Source: Nemertoderma westbladi (Eukaryota > Xenacoelomorpha > Nemertodermatida > Nemertodermatidae). From it: DNA of 63,488 nt. The DNA lies in contig JAUCBJ010000480.1 in the NCBI GenBank assembly GCA_032718475.1, forward strand, positions 1 through 63,488. Direction: 5' to 3'. Made by a program: the position numbers and the translations under genes. The notes beneath the pieces were generated by a model that worked only from the letters and a program-made list of their open reading frames with translations, did no database searches and was not told where the DNA came from. Below, piece by piece: positions 34,567 to 44,733 of this stretch (the first letter of the stretch is position 1; each line of letters opens with the position of its first letter).

Positions 34567-34854
34567 GACACCCTTTTTTCGCACGAAAATACAATAAGTG
34601 CGTGAAAAAAAAACGAACATGCTGGTTCCAAAAAATGTGGTATCGGAAAATAAAAATGGAATATAACAGAGTAGTCTTTTTAGTTAAATTTTCAAAATCT
34701 TTATTACGTGCTGCGCGAAGGCCCCACTTCTTGTATAAATAGTTTGTGTTCGTTGTTTATATAGAGAAAAGAAACATAAAGTATACCGATATCACCGTTA
34801 ACAAAAACGTTTCACTGATTATAGACTTAGTTTCGTTTTGTTTCACCTGCCCTG

Positions 34855-35098
34855 TCATTGCCTCGTTTCCATTACCGTATTCACATTGGTGGTTCCATCT
34901 GTAACGGCATCCACTACAGTGTCGTCGACTTCCACCATCACCACACATCGACTATATTCATCTCGCGATGATTCCTCATTTACCGACACGATATAATTTG
35001 CGAAGGAAGATGAGCGATAGTCGCTCTCTATGCTGTGTCTGTTGCGTCGAACTCTTGGTATTTCTCTGTCTAAAGAATTTTCGGGATTTGGTAGGCCT
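34855..35098 (-). CDS. Possible terminal exon on the minus strand, unknown protein
   Basis: About 80 codons are open on the minus strand with non-repetitive composition (GLPNPENSLDREIPRVRRNR, NYIVSVNEESSRDEYSRC, VEVDDTVVDAVTDGTT), ending METRQ-stop. An AATATAG acceptor-like site lies just upstream without a clear pyrimidine tract. An AATAAA signal lies downstream (about 34705-34710 on the minus strand). It resembles a last coding exon, but no homology is recognised and no partner exon was found. Confidence 0.25.
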
Positions 35099-35220
35099 TT
35101 TAAATCCACTATATTATTTTAAGTTTACTGCACAATCCTTTATTTTATGTCAGAAAAATATTAATATATTATATATCAATTATTTTTATTATAATTTATT
35201 ATGGTCATAAATAATTTAAT

Positions 35221-37362
35221 TAGGAACCGAGAGGTTCATTACTGTAAGAATTGTTGGCTGATTGACTGGCTGGTTAATCTATAGCCAAAACTACTCTAAC
35301 GATTTTGATGAAATTTTCACAGCGGCTGGATACCGCGATTCTAAGGTCCCTGGTATGTTCCGCTATTTCGTCCATGAGCCGTGGGCTCGAAAAATAGACA
35401 TAAACGAAAAAACGCCATAGGCGCAATGATAAAAACACCAGCTGGCACTCATGAAAAAATGGATAGAGATGGCCTATAGCAATGGTATTCTATAGGAATG
35501 GCCACCTAACAAGGAAATGCTTTCTGTGCCAAGTATTATCCTCACTCTACAACTCAGACACTAAGCAAACATAAGCTGTGGGCTTCTAATGTATTACATC
35601 ATAAGCTGATTGCTCTCCCAATAGCCCTCACACACTCACTGAATCTAATGAAATCGAATATGGATTATCTATTAGCTTAATGCGAATAGCTGGTAAGCTG
35701 AATGCCATTTTAGTTATTGTGAACTGTTGACTGTAGAGTTGACTGCTAGGTTGTATGCATTTAATTAAAATCATTTTCGTAGAGGGAAGTTAATTTGGGA
35801 TTACTCTCTATCTGATGTAAGCAAAGCTGTTCAATCAATGGGGTGGGTCATGGAACCCAAATATAATACATTATGCATGGCAAACATTAATAAAATCATT
35901 CAGTCAACCTGAAGGGTATTTGCTTTAGTTAACTACTGTGTGAAAAGCGAATTTATAATGTTACCAATACTTCAGGTGAATGAATTTTTAGATATTTGTA
36001 CTGGAGGCAAGGATTTCTGATATAATTAAATATATATTTCGATATTATGTAGTTGCGCCCTTCTAGCAGCACGTGAGATAATCAAGTAATAGACACAATG
36101 TTTGACTTTGTCCCTTCAAGCAGCACGTGAGTTTTGCTTTGACCCTTCGATATATGTATTTGCGCCCTTCGAGCAGCACGTGAATTACATCAAATAATAG
36201 ACACATTGTTTGACTTTGTCCCTTCGAGCAGCACGTGAGTTTTGCTTTGACCCTTCGATATATGTATTTGCGCCCTTCGAGCAGCACGGGGAGTCGACTC
36301 AGACCGAGCCGAGCCCAGCCGAGCCGAGCCGAGCCGAGACGAGCCGAACCGAGCCGAGCCGAGCCGAGCCGAGCCGAGCCGAGCCGAGCCGAGCAGAGCC
36401 GAGCCGGCCGAGCCGAGCCGAGCCGAGCCAAGCCGAGCCGAGCCGAACCGAGCCGAGTCGTGCCGAACCGAGCCGTGCCGAGCCGAGCCGAGCCAAGCCG
36501 AGCCGTGCCGAGCCGAGCCGAGCCGAGCCGAGCCGAGCCGAGCCGAGCCGAGCCGAACCGAACCGAACCGAGCCGAGCCGAGCCGAGCCGAGCCGAACCG
36601 AGCCGAGCCGAGCCGAGCCGAGCCGAACCGAACCGAACCGAGCCGAGCCGAGCCGAGCCGAGCCGAGCCGAGCCGAGCCGAGCCGAGCCGAGCCGAGCCG
36701 AGCCGAGCCGAACCGAGCCGTGCCGAACCGTGCCGAGCCGAGCCGAGCCGAGCCGAGCCGAGCCGAGCCGAGCCGAGCCGAGCCGAGCCGAACCGAACCG
36801 AACCGAACCGAGCCGAGCCGAGCCGAGCCGAGCCGAGCCGAGCCGAGCCGAGCCGAGCCGAGCCGAGCCGAGCCGAGCCGAGCCGAGCCGAGCCGAGCCG
36901 AGCCGAACCGAACCGAACCGAACCGAGCCGAGCCGAGCCGAGCCGAGCCGAGCCGAGCCGAGCCGAGCCGAGCCGAGCCGAGCCGAACCGAGCCGTGCCG
37001 AACCGAGCCGTGCCGAGCCGAGCCGAGCCGAGCCGAGCCGAGCCGAGCCGAACCGAGCCGAGCCGAGCCGAGCCGAGCCGAGCCGAACCGAACCGAACCG
37101 AACCGAGCCGAGCCGAGCCGAGCCGAGCCGAGCCGAGCCGAGCCGAGCCGAGCCGAGCCGAGCCGAGCCGAGCCGAGCCGAACCAAACCGAGCCGAGCCG
37201 AGCCGAGCCGAGCCGAGCCGAACCGAACCGAACCAAACCAAACCGAACCGAGCCGAGACGAGCCGAGCCGAGCCGAATCGTGCAAGACCGAGCCGAGCTC
37301 GTTGTCTCTTTTATTTGAAATAAAAAGTCGGTTCCTTATCGGGCCGCTAGGCCTGTCACTAG
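35221..37362 (+). mobile_element. Non-autonomous Helentron-like element 1
   Basis: Starts TAGGAACCGAGAGGTTC (hairpin GAACC/GGTTC). Ends TCGGTTCCTTATC, then the hairpin GGGCCGCTAGGCCTG and GTCACTAG. The 5' AGGAACCGA is inverted as TCGGTTCCT just before the 3' hairpin, matching the subterminal inverted repeats plus 3' hairpin plus CTAG ends of Helentron/HINE elements. The body has a conserved 200-bp block, a 110-bp-period repeat containing CGCCCTTCGAGCAGCACGTG (36050-36290) and a GAGCC array. No protein is encoded. Confidence 0.85.
36301..37285 (+). repeat. (GAGCC)n pentanucleotide array inside element 1
   Basis: About 195 pentamers with interspersed GAACC, GTGCC and rare GAGAC. Being a pentamer array without stops, it is open in most frames on both strands (Ser-Ala-Arg-Leu-Gly and Ala-Glu-Pro-Ser-Arg repeats). 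These frames are not evidence for genes. Confidence 0.98.
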
Positions 37363-37363
37363 T

Positions 37364-37696
37364 TAGCAAGTCGTAGGACTTGATTACTGTAAGAATTGTT
37401 GGCTGATTGACTGGCTGGCTGGCTGGCTGACTGGCTGGCTGGCTGGCTGGCTGATCTACAGCCAAAACTACTCTAACGATTTTGATGAAATTTTCACAGC
37501 GGCTAGATACCGCGATTCTAAGGTCCCTGGTATGTTCCGCTATTTCGTCCATGAGCCGTGGGCTCGAAAAATAGACATAAACGAAAAAACGCCATAGGCG
37601 CAATGGTAAAATAACACCAATGACAGCTTGTTGATGGAATTTACATTTGATTGATGACTTCCGACTTGCTTAACGGCGTCTTGACGCCGTCTCTAG
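37364..37696 (+). mobile_element. Non-autonomous Helentron-like element 2, different ends
   Basis: Lies one T after element 1. The interior matches elements 1, 3 and 4, including a (CTGG)n run. However, the 5' end is TAGCAAGTCGTAGGACTT (hairpin AAGTC/GGACTT). The 3' end has GACTTGCTTAAC, then the hairpin GGCGTCTTGACGCC and GTCTCTAG. Its own subterminal inverted repeat is AGCAAGTC/GACTTGCT. Only 333 bp long. Confidence 0.85.
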
Positions 37697-37697
37697 T

Positions 37698-38754
37698 TAG
37701 GAACCGAGAGGTTCATTACTGTAAGAATTGTTGGCTGATTGATTGATTGACTGGCTGGCTGATCTACAGTCAAAACTACTCTAACGATTTTGATGAAATT
37801 TTCACAGCGGCTAGATACCGCGATTCTAAGGTCCCTGGTATGTTCCGCTATTTCGTCCATGAGCCGTGGGCTCGAAAAATAGACATAAACGAAAAAACGC
37901 CATTGGCGCAATGGTAAAATATCACCAATAACAGCTGGTGTCGTGATGAAAAATGGCTTATGTAATGGATTTCTACACAAGGCTTAGTATAAATCGATGA
38001 GGTTGCCAAGATTATTGTACTCAAGATTATTGTACTCAGTACACCCATACTGTTTGTTTAGGCCCTGTCAAAGCAAATATAAACTGGTTGGTTTAGTTTG
38101 AAATCTATTATTGCCTCAGCTGAATAACTCTTCCCAATGCATTCTAGTTGAGTATCCAAGTTTCTCCCTCTGCTAATGTAAGCTGAATGACGGTTTAGTA
38201 CACAGTAGTGTGTTGGCTACATTAATGCCAACATTATTGCAAAATGTTTTATTGTTGGATTACTCTCTGTCAGTCTCCCCTTCAGAACATTGTATAGGGA
38301 ATTTACTTTAGTTTACTCTACTGTGCCATTCAGCTGAATGGATTTGAGCGATTGCCAAGTTACAGAGTTGGATCATTCTCTGACCATAGGCAAAGACATC
38401 AAATCTTTTTAAAAAGATACTTTTTCTATGTTTTTTTTTCTGACCAAAAATTTCAAAAAAAATTTTTTGTAGCCAGTACTGCCAATCGATTCGCCATCAA
38501 AAATAACGCAAAAAATTTTTTTTGCAAAATTTTAAATTACTGTAAATTTTTGGCGACTGGGGGAGGTCTTCACTAGTTGCAGGTCGATTTTGTTCTAGAA
38601 TTGAGCAACTAATAATAGATCGAATTTATTAATAATTATTGTATGAAATATGATTGTATTTTTACATAATTATTAGTTCTATACTAATTCTCGTTGTCTC
38701 TTTTATTTAAAATAAAAAGTCGGTTCCTTATCGGGCCGCTAGGCCCGTCACTAG
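37698..38754 (+). mobile_element. Non-autonomous Helentron-like element 3
   Basis: Same ends as element 1 (TAGGAACCGAGAGGTTC to GGGCCGCTAGGCCCGTCACTAG). It follows element 2 after a single T. The central part after the conserved 200-bp block differs from elements 1 and 4 and lacks the GAGCC array; it contains A/T homopolymer-rich sequence near 38400-38540. Confidence 0.85.
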
Positions 38755-38770
38755 TAATCGATAGTGTAGT

Positions 38771-40949
38771 TAGGAACCGAGAGGTTCATTACTGTAAGAA
38801 TTGCTCGAGACTGGCTGGCTGACTGACTGATCTACAGCCAAAACTACTCTAACGATTTTGATGAAATTTTCACGGCGGCTAGATACGGCGATTCTAAGGT
38901 CCCTTGTATGTTCCGCTATTTCGTCCATGAGCCATGGGCTCGAAAAATAGACATAAACGAAAAAACGCCATAGGCGCAATGATAAAAACACCAGCTGGCA
39001 CTCATGAAAAATGGATAGAGATGGCCTAGTAATGCTATTCTATAGGAATGGCCACCTAACGAGGAAATGCTTTCTGTGCCAAGTATTATCCTCACTTTAC
39101 AACTCAGACAGTAAGCAAACAAAAGCCGTGGGATTCTAATCCGTATTACATCATAAGCTGATTGCTCTCCCAATAGCCCTCACACACTCACTGAATCGAA
39201 TGAAATCGTATATCTATTAGCTTAATGCGAATAGCTGGTAAGCTGAATGCCATTTTAGTTATTGTGTACTGTTGATTGCAGAGTTGACTGCTATGTTGTA
39301 TGTATTTAATTAAAATAATTTTCGTAGAGGGAAGTTAATTTGGGATTACTCTCTATCAGATGTAAGCAAAGCTGTTCAGGGGTGGGTCGTGGGACCCAAA
39401 TATAGTACTATTCATGGCAAACATTAATAAAATCATTCAGTCAACCTGAAGGGTATTTGCTTTAGTTAACTACTGTGTGAAAAGCGAATTTATAATGTTA
39501 CCCATACTTCAGGTAAATGAATTTTTAGATATTTTGTACTGAAGGCAAGGATTTCTGATATAATTAAAATACAAGACAGGGCTTGTTTCGATATATGTAG
39601 TTGCGCCCTTCGAGCAGCACGTGAGTTAATCAAATATTAGACACAATGTTTGACTTTGTCCCTTCGAGCAGCACGTGAGTTTGGCTTTGACCCTTCGATA
39701 TATGTATTTGCGCCCTTCGAGCAGCACGTGAGTTACATCAAATAATAGACACACTGTTTGACTTTGTCCCTTCGAGCAGCACGTGAGTTTTGCTTTGACC
39801 CTTGATATATGATGTTGTGCCCTTCGAGCAGCACGTGAGTTACATCAAATAATAGACACACTGTTTGACTTTGTCCCTTCGAGCAGCACGTGAGTTTGGC
39901 TTTGACCCTTCCAGCAGCATGTGTCAATCGAGCCGAATCATACCGATCGAGCCGAATAGAACCAATCGAGGCGATCAAGCCGAGTCGAGCCCAATCGAGC
40001 CGAACGGAGCCGAGTTGAGCCCAATCAAGCCGAGCGAGCCAGACTGAGCCGATTCAAGCCCAATCGAGTCGAGTCGAGCCCAATAGAGCCGAGTCGAGCC
40101 CAATCAATCCTAGTCGAGCCCAATTGAGCCGGACTGGGCCAAGTCGAGCCCAATCGAGCCAGACTGTGCCAAGTTGAGCCAAATCGAACCGGGTCAAGCC
40201 CAATCAATCCCAATCGAGCCGAGTTGAGCGGATTGAGCCGAATCGAGCCCAATTGAGCCAAGTCGAGCCGGACCGAGCCAAGTCGAACCGAATCGAGCCG
40301 ATTGAGCCGAATCGAGCTGAGTCGACTCAGACCGAGCTGAGCCGAAACCAATCGAGCCGAGTCGAGCCGTGACATGCCAAATTGAGCCGGACTGAGTCGA
40401 GTCAAGACCAATCAAGCCGAGTCGAGCCCAATCGATCCGGACGGAGCCGAGTTGAGCCTAATCAAGCCGAGTCGAGCCCGACTGAGCCGAGTTAAGCCCA
40501 ATCGAACCGAGTCGAGCCCAATAGAGCCGAGTAGAGCCCAATCAAGCCTAGTCGAGCCCAATTGAGCCGGACCAAGCCCAGTCGAGCCGGACTGAGCCAA
40601 GTTGAGCCAAATCGAGCCGAGTCAAGCCCAATTAATCCCAATCGAGCCGATTCAAGCCCAATCGAGCCGAGTCGAGACCAATCGAGCCCAATCGAGCTGA
40701 GTCGAGACCAATCGAGCCGAGTCGAGCCCAATTGAGCCAAGTCGAGCCGAACCAAGCCGAGTCGAACCCAATCAAGCCGATTGAGCCGAATCGAGCTGAG
40801 TCGAGTCGAGCCCAATCGAGCCAAACCGAGCCGATCAAGCCAAGTCGAACTGAATCGAGCCCAATCATGCCAGACCGAGCCGAGCTCGTTGTCTCCTTTA
40901 TTTGAAATAAAAAGTCGGTTCCTTATCGGGCCGCTAGGCCCGTCACTAG
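38771..40949 (+). mobile_element. Non-autonomous Helentron-like element 4
   Basis: Same ends as elements 1 and 3. The body is collinear with element 1, including the CGCCCTTCGAGCAGCACGTG repeats (39600-39910) and an expanded array before the 3' end. It is separated from element 3 by 16 bp ending in T. It encodes no protein. Confidence 0.85.
39925..40890 (+). repeat. Decamer-like GAGCCGAGTC / GAGCCCAATC array inside element 4
   Basis: Degenerate repeats of CGAGCCGAGT and CGAGCCCAAT at the same internal position where element 1 has pure GAGCC pentamers. This suggests a common seed expanded with a different unit in each copy. Confidence 0.93.
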
Positions 40950-41043
40950 TAAATAGATATGTAAAAGCATCTCCAATATCTCGGTTATCACTCATTAATT
41001 TGTTTGTTTTGGTTATCGTCTCGTTAACAATCTTCTCCAATTA

Positions 41044-41818
41044 ATAATTAATATATGGCGATATTTCAGACCCTTATTGCCAGCGAAGCTCTTAAGATTA
41101 ATAATACCATGATTGAGAGTTGTCATGAATTGAGCGCCGTAGCGATAATAATATAAACAGATAGAGAATGACGTTAGAATGACGTTTTATAATTTATTTA
41201 TATAAAATATAATATAAGTAATATAATAATAAAAATGTATATAATTTTACTATTAGTTTTTTCTTGTGCAGAAGAAGGTTTTGATTGTTTATGTTGTTAG
41301 CGCATTTGACAAAAAAGACGTTTTTAATCTCTGTTTTCATATATTTTGATTCTTTCCGATTATTTATTAAACCATGCGAGAATGAGAGAAAAATGTCCGG
41401 TCTGAGACACTGAAACGGTAATTGCGCTAGTGTACCTTCAACGGAAGGCCGTTCTAGTGTATCACTTTATTTCCCCTTTCTCCCACGATGTATTGATTTG
41501 CTCAATGTTTCTCTCAGTCTAATACGGTATTTGATCATCTATTATATTTCACTAGTATACAGTACCGAGAGGGTGTGGCAACACAATACAACAAGCAAAT
41601 GTCTGACTAATTAATTATTAAGTCTGGCGATTGTGTTTCCCTTTAGAGGAAACGTATTGCTGTATCTGTTCTGTATCTGTATCTGTATCTGTTTATATTA
41701 TTATCGCTACGGCGCTCAATTTATGACAACTCTTAATCATGGTATTATTAATCTTAAGAGCTTCGCTGGCAATAAAGGTGTGAAATATCGCCATATATTA
41801 ATTATTTATTGAGTTAGA
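41044..41818. mobile_element. MITE with about 120-bp terminal inverted repeats
   Basis: Left 41044-41165 and right 41692-41818 are reverse complements: AATAATTAATATATGGCGAT, GCTCTTAAGATTAATAATAC, GAGCGCCGTAGCGATAATAA. There is no coding frame in the 520-bp centre, which has a short (GTATCT)n run near 41668-41692. AT-rich ends obscure the duplication. Confidence 0.85.
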
Positions 41819-42639
41819 GGTAATACAACACACGTAGATCTGACACAATTGTCCAGGTTATCAATAATGCTTAGCTATAGAGGGAGACCTACCTGAGTTT
41901 AGGCGTGTGTAAAATGTCTTTAATCTTGGAATATCGGCGATATTATATTAACCAACAAATTGAGTTTACCGATACGATATCAAATATTATAACCGGTAAT
42001 TATAACCAAATGTATAATTTAATTGTAAACAGAATGAGTATAGTAATAATCACCAGTCAATTAAAGCTTGACCGGATTTTTACCCTCTCCATGGATAAGT
42101 ATGACTCCACTAAACAATTAATGACAACGGTAATAGCAGAAGTGACAGAAATGCATTGGGTGAATGGCTATATACATCCCAAGGCATGTAGGGTAGCGCC
42201 ACCACCAAACAAGGCTTCTAAGTTAAACTGATTATGTATATAACGACACTAGATGGCGTCAGGTCGCAATTAATAATTCTGAGTTAATGAAATAAGAATA
42301 TTATTTATATATTATATTATATTATATATATATATATTGCAACTACGTAGGCCACTGTGCATACAACCGTTCACCCTGTGTTATAACAATCGAAGTGATA
42401 GTATTTGTCTCGGAATTCAAGTATTATTAATTATTAATCTTATTATTAAATTAAATTAATATATAATATCTTCCTATTAATATGCAATTTTCCAGGGGAA
42501 AAATCATTAAAAATCATACAAAATTATTAATTTCTAATAATTCATTAACCAATAAGATTACAAAGAATGTTCTAAGTAACAAACATTAATGGTATAAAAT
42601 ATTAATCGAATCTTTACAGTACAATAGCAATGACCCATT

Positions 42640-43135
42640 AGCACAGAATGAGAATTCTCAATCGACCAGAAACAGCGACAAAGTTTCATACATTCCGTAA
42701 GATAATTAATCCTAATCTCTCCGCACTATCGAGTTACTCCTCTCTGAACCCTTTCATTCCTGATTATAAACGAGTCCATCTCACCCGGTTACGCGTCATG
42801 GCCCATAAACTTAGAATCGAGACACGACGGTGGAGTCGGACTCCTATGGAGCAGCATGCTGCGTGTGTGCGGCTGTGACGGCGTTAGTGTCCAGGATGAA
42901 ATCCACGCTGTTTTACTATGTCCGCTAACTCAGAGTTTTCGCGAAAAATGTGATCTACCTAAGTACAAAAATCTAACTGAGCTGTTTTTAAATGATAACA
43001 AGAAAATGGTGTGTGAGCTTATTGAGAATGTTGATTTTTTCCTATCTAATACGGTACAACTACGTGTAATGCAAATTTATGTTAATACATATTATACAGT
43101 ATTTCTTACTTTTTGTGCTATTGTTTTATAAAGTA
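42640..43135 (+). pseudogene. LINE C-terminal fragment with a frameshift
   Basis: Two overlapping frames encode the usual end of a non-LTR ORF2: HTFRKIINPNLSALSSYSSL, RLRVMAHKLRIETRRWSRTP, then after a frameshift near 42850 CGCDGVSVQDEIHAVLLCPL and the AT-rich tail to 43131. The 5' side is truncated. The following sequence (43265-43300) has a GGGCCGGACGGGCC repeat that may be its 3' UTR. Confidence 0.75.
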
Positions 43136-43639
43136 TATCTAGAATATAAAGTATATCTTTAGTCTATTTCGTGGTTTACATTCAGTACGTGTATAAAGTA
43201 TATTGGTATTCTACTCAGATTACATTAAGTATAGTATTGTGATGGTAATACTTTAAATCGAATTGACGGGCCGGACGGGCCGCCAAACCGTCACTACTAA
43301 CTAATAAACGTGAATCTACATAAGTGTGTTAGATTTCGGAGAGAGAAAAACAATCAATATAATTATAGTATTATTATGTTTTACTTTTTACGTAGAGAAA
43401 ACTGTTACGTGATACTGCCGCATAGTGGTCTTGCAGTGTTAGCACCTATCACTTTGTTAAGTACCGGTACACGAAAGCAGGGGCGTGTTTTCAACGGCGC
43501 AGCCAAGGGGGGGGCTAAGGGGGCTCGAGCCCCCCCCTTAACAGTTTGTAACTCTGTAAGCGCCCAGCATCATCATTATACTTACACAACCACACGTCGC
43601 TCGCCAACAAGGCAATGATAAAATTTACTGGGGATGAAA
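43136..43639. other. No gene recognised
   Basis: Contains a G/C-rich inverted stretch at about 43505-43550 (GGGGGCTCGAGCCCCC core) of the kind often found at transposon ends. No element could be delimited. Confidence 0.4.
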
Positions 43640-43643
43640 TTAA
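43640..43643. repeat. TTAA target duplication, left
   Basis: TTAA directly precedes the TIR at 43644 and recurs at 47327-47330. Confidence 0.92.
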
Positions 43644-44393
43644 GGGGAGGGTATACCATAATTTGACAAAATTGTCGAAAAACTTTTTATTGGCTGATTA
43701 AGAGCAGAATTTAATGCTGAATCCAGTGCTAAAATCCGTTTTCACTAATTCGAAGTAGTTTTTGAGATATACCCCAAAAACCAAACAAAAGTCGGAACCG
43801 CATCCACTAAACACACTGCAATAGTATGCCGTTCGACATAAATTGAATTTTGTTCAAGAGACATTGTAAACAAAAATAATGAAGCTGCGGCGGTTACAAG
43901 AGGTGCCCTGCCCTTGTAACAGCAATCACAAGTGGAGGTAAATTTGAAGTATAGAAATTGTACAGGCAGACAGGCGATGATGTGTACATACAGTAACAGC
44001 CCAGTCAGAATACCATGTACTGTACTCGTTTCCTGTTTCTTCATTCACAGCTTTACAATCAGACCATACCATTGAAGAAATATCTCTGGTACCGGTTCCT
44101 TCAAGTTAGTTATTCATTATGGCAGTAACAACAAACCTATCTAGGTCTATTACAGTGCCGGTACCCATACTGGTATGCTTTTTATTCTAATCACACCTGA
44201 ATTGTACCGGCACCGTACCCTAATCATTGCTCGGGTTCCTGTGGGTCTCGTACCCGTCACTCCTTATAACTGTTCGGCCTACTACCGGTGATTACTGTAT
44301 ATCTACTAACCTGACTGTTTTGGTGCACGATGATTCCATTGGATTTGGGGTTAGGGTTAGTATGGCTGGTCCGTAACCCACCCTAATTGGAGG

Positions 44394-44460
44394 ATCTGGT
44401 TTTGGCCCATGACAAGGGGGCCCCAGGGCCAGGGCCCCCTGTCATGGGCCAAAACCAGAT
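44394..44460. repeat. Near-perfect hairpin upstream of the transposase
   Basis: Arms of about 28 bp (ATCTGGTTTTGGCCCATGAC and its complement, plus a GGGGGCC stem) with an 8-10 nt loop, 270 bp before the start codon. One unpaired base. The function is unknown. Confidence 0.85.
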
Positions 44461-44733
44461 TAAAAATTTTGTCCTGACGGGCACCAAACCCACAAATACC
44501 ATTCAGCCATTGCTCGTACTGGCACCTTAGCTAAACTAATTGTATGCCCAGTGCCCACTGTTCAACTGGTAGGCTACTACAAGTTTAGACTGGCAGCATG
44601 TACCTGTACGTACCGGTACAGATAGAAAATCTTTTATTTTGTGGGCATAATAAATTGAAAATTGAGTTGATTTTACAAATATTTCCTTCCTATTTTATTT
44701 TTATCAATACTTTGCCTAATCAATACTAATATT

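Noticed and set aside
33223-34620. 465-aa minus-strand frame
   Set aside because: A translation of the 17-bp satellite with a 17-aa period; not a gene.
36063-37603. Several open frames of 300-430 aa on both strands (Ser-Ala-Arg-Leu-Gly or Ala-Glu-Pro-Ser-Arg repeats)
   Set aside because: They are translations of the GAGCC pentamer array; a stop-free pentamer is open in all frames and nothing else supports coding.
41905-42231. 108-aa plus-strand frame
   Set aside because: No motif, no homologue recognised, AT-rich composition, no splice or polyadenylation context.
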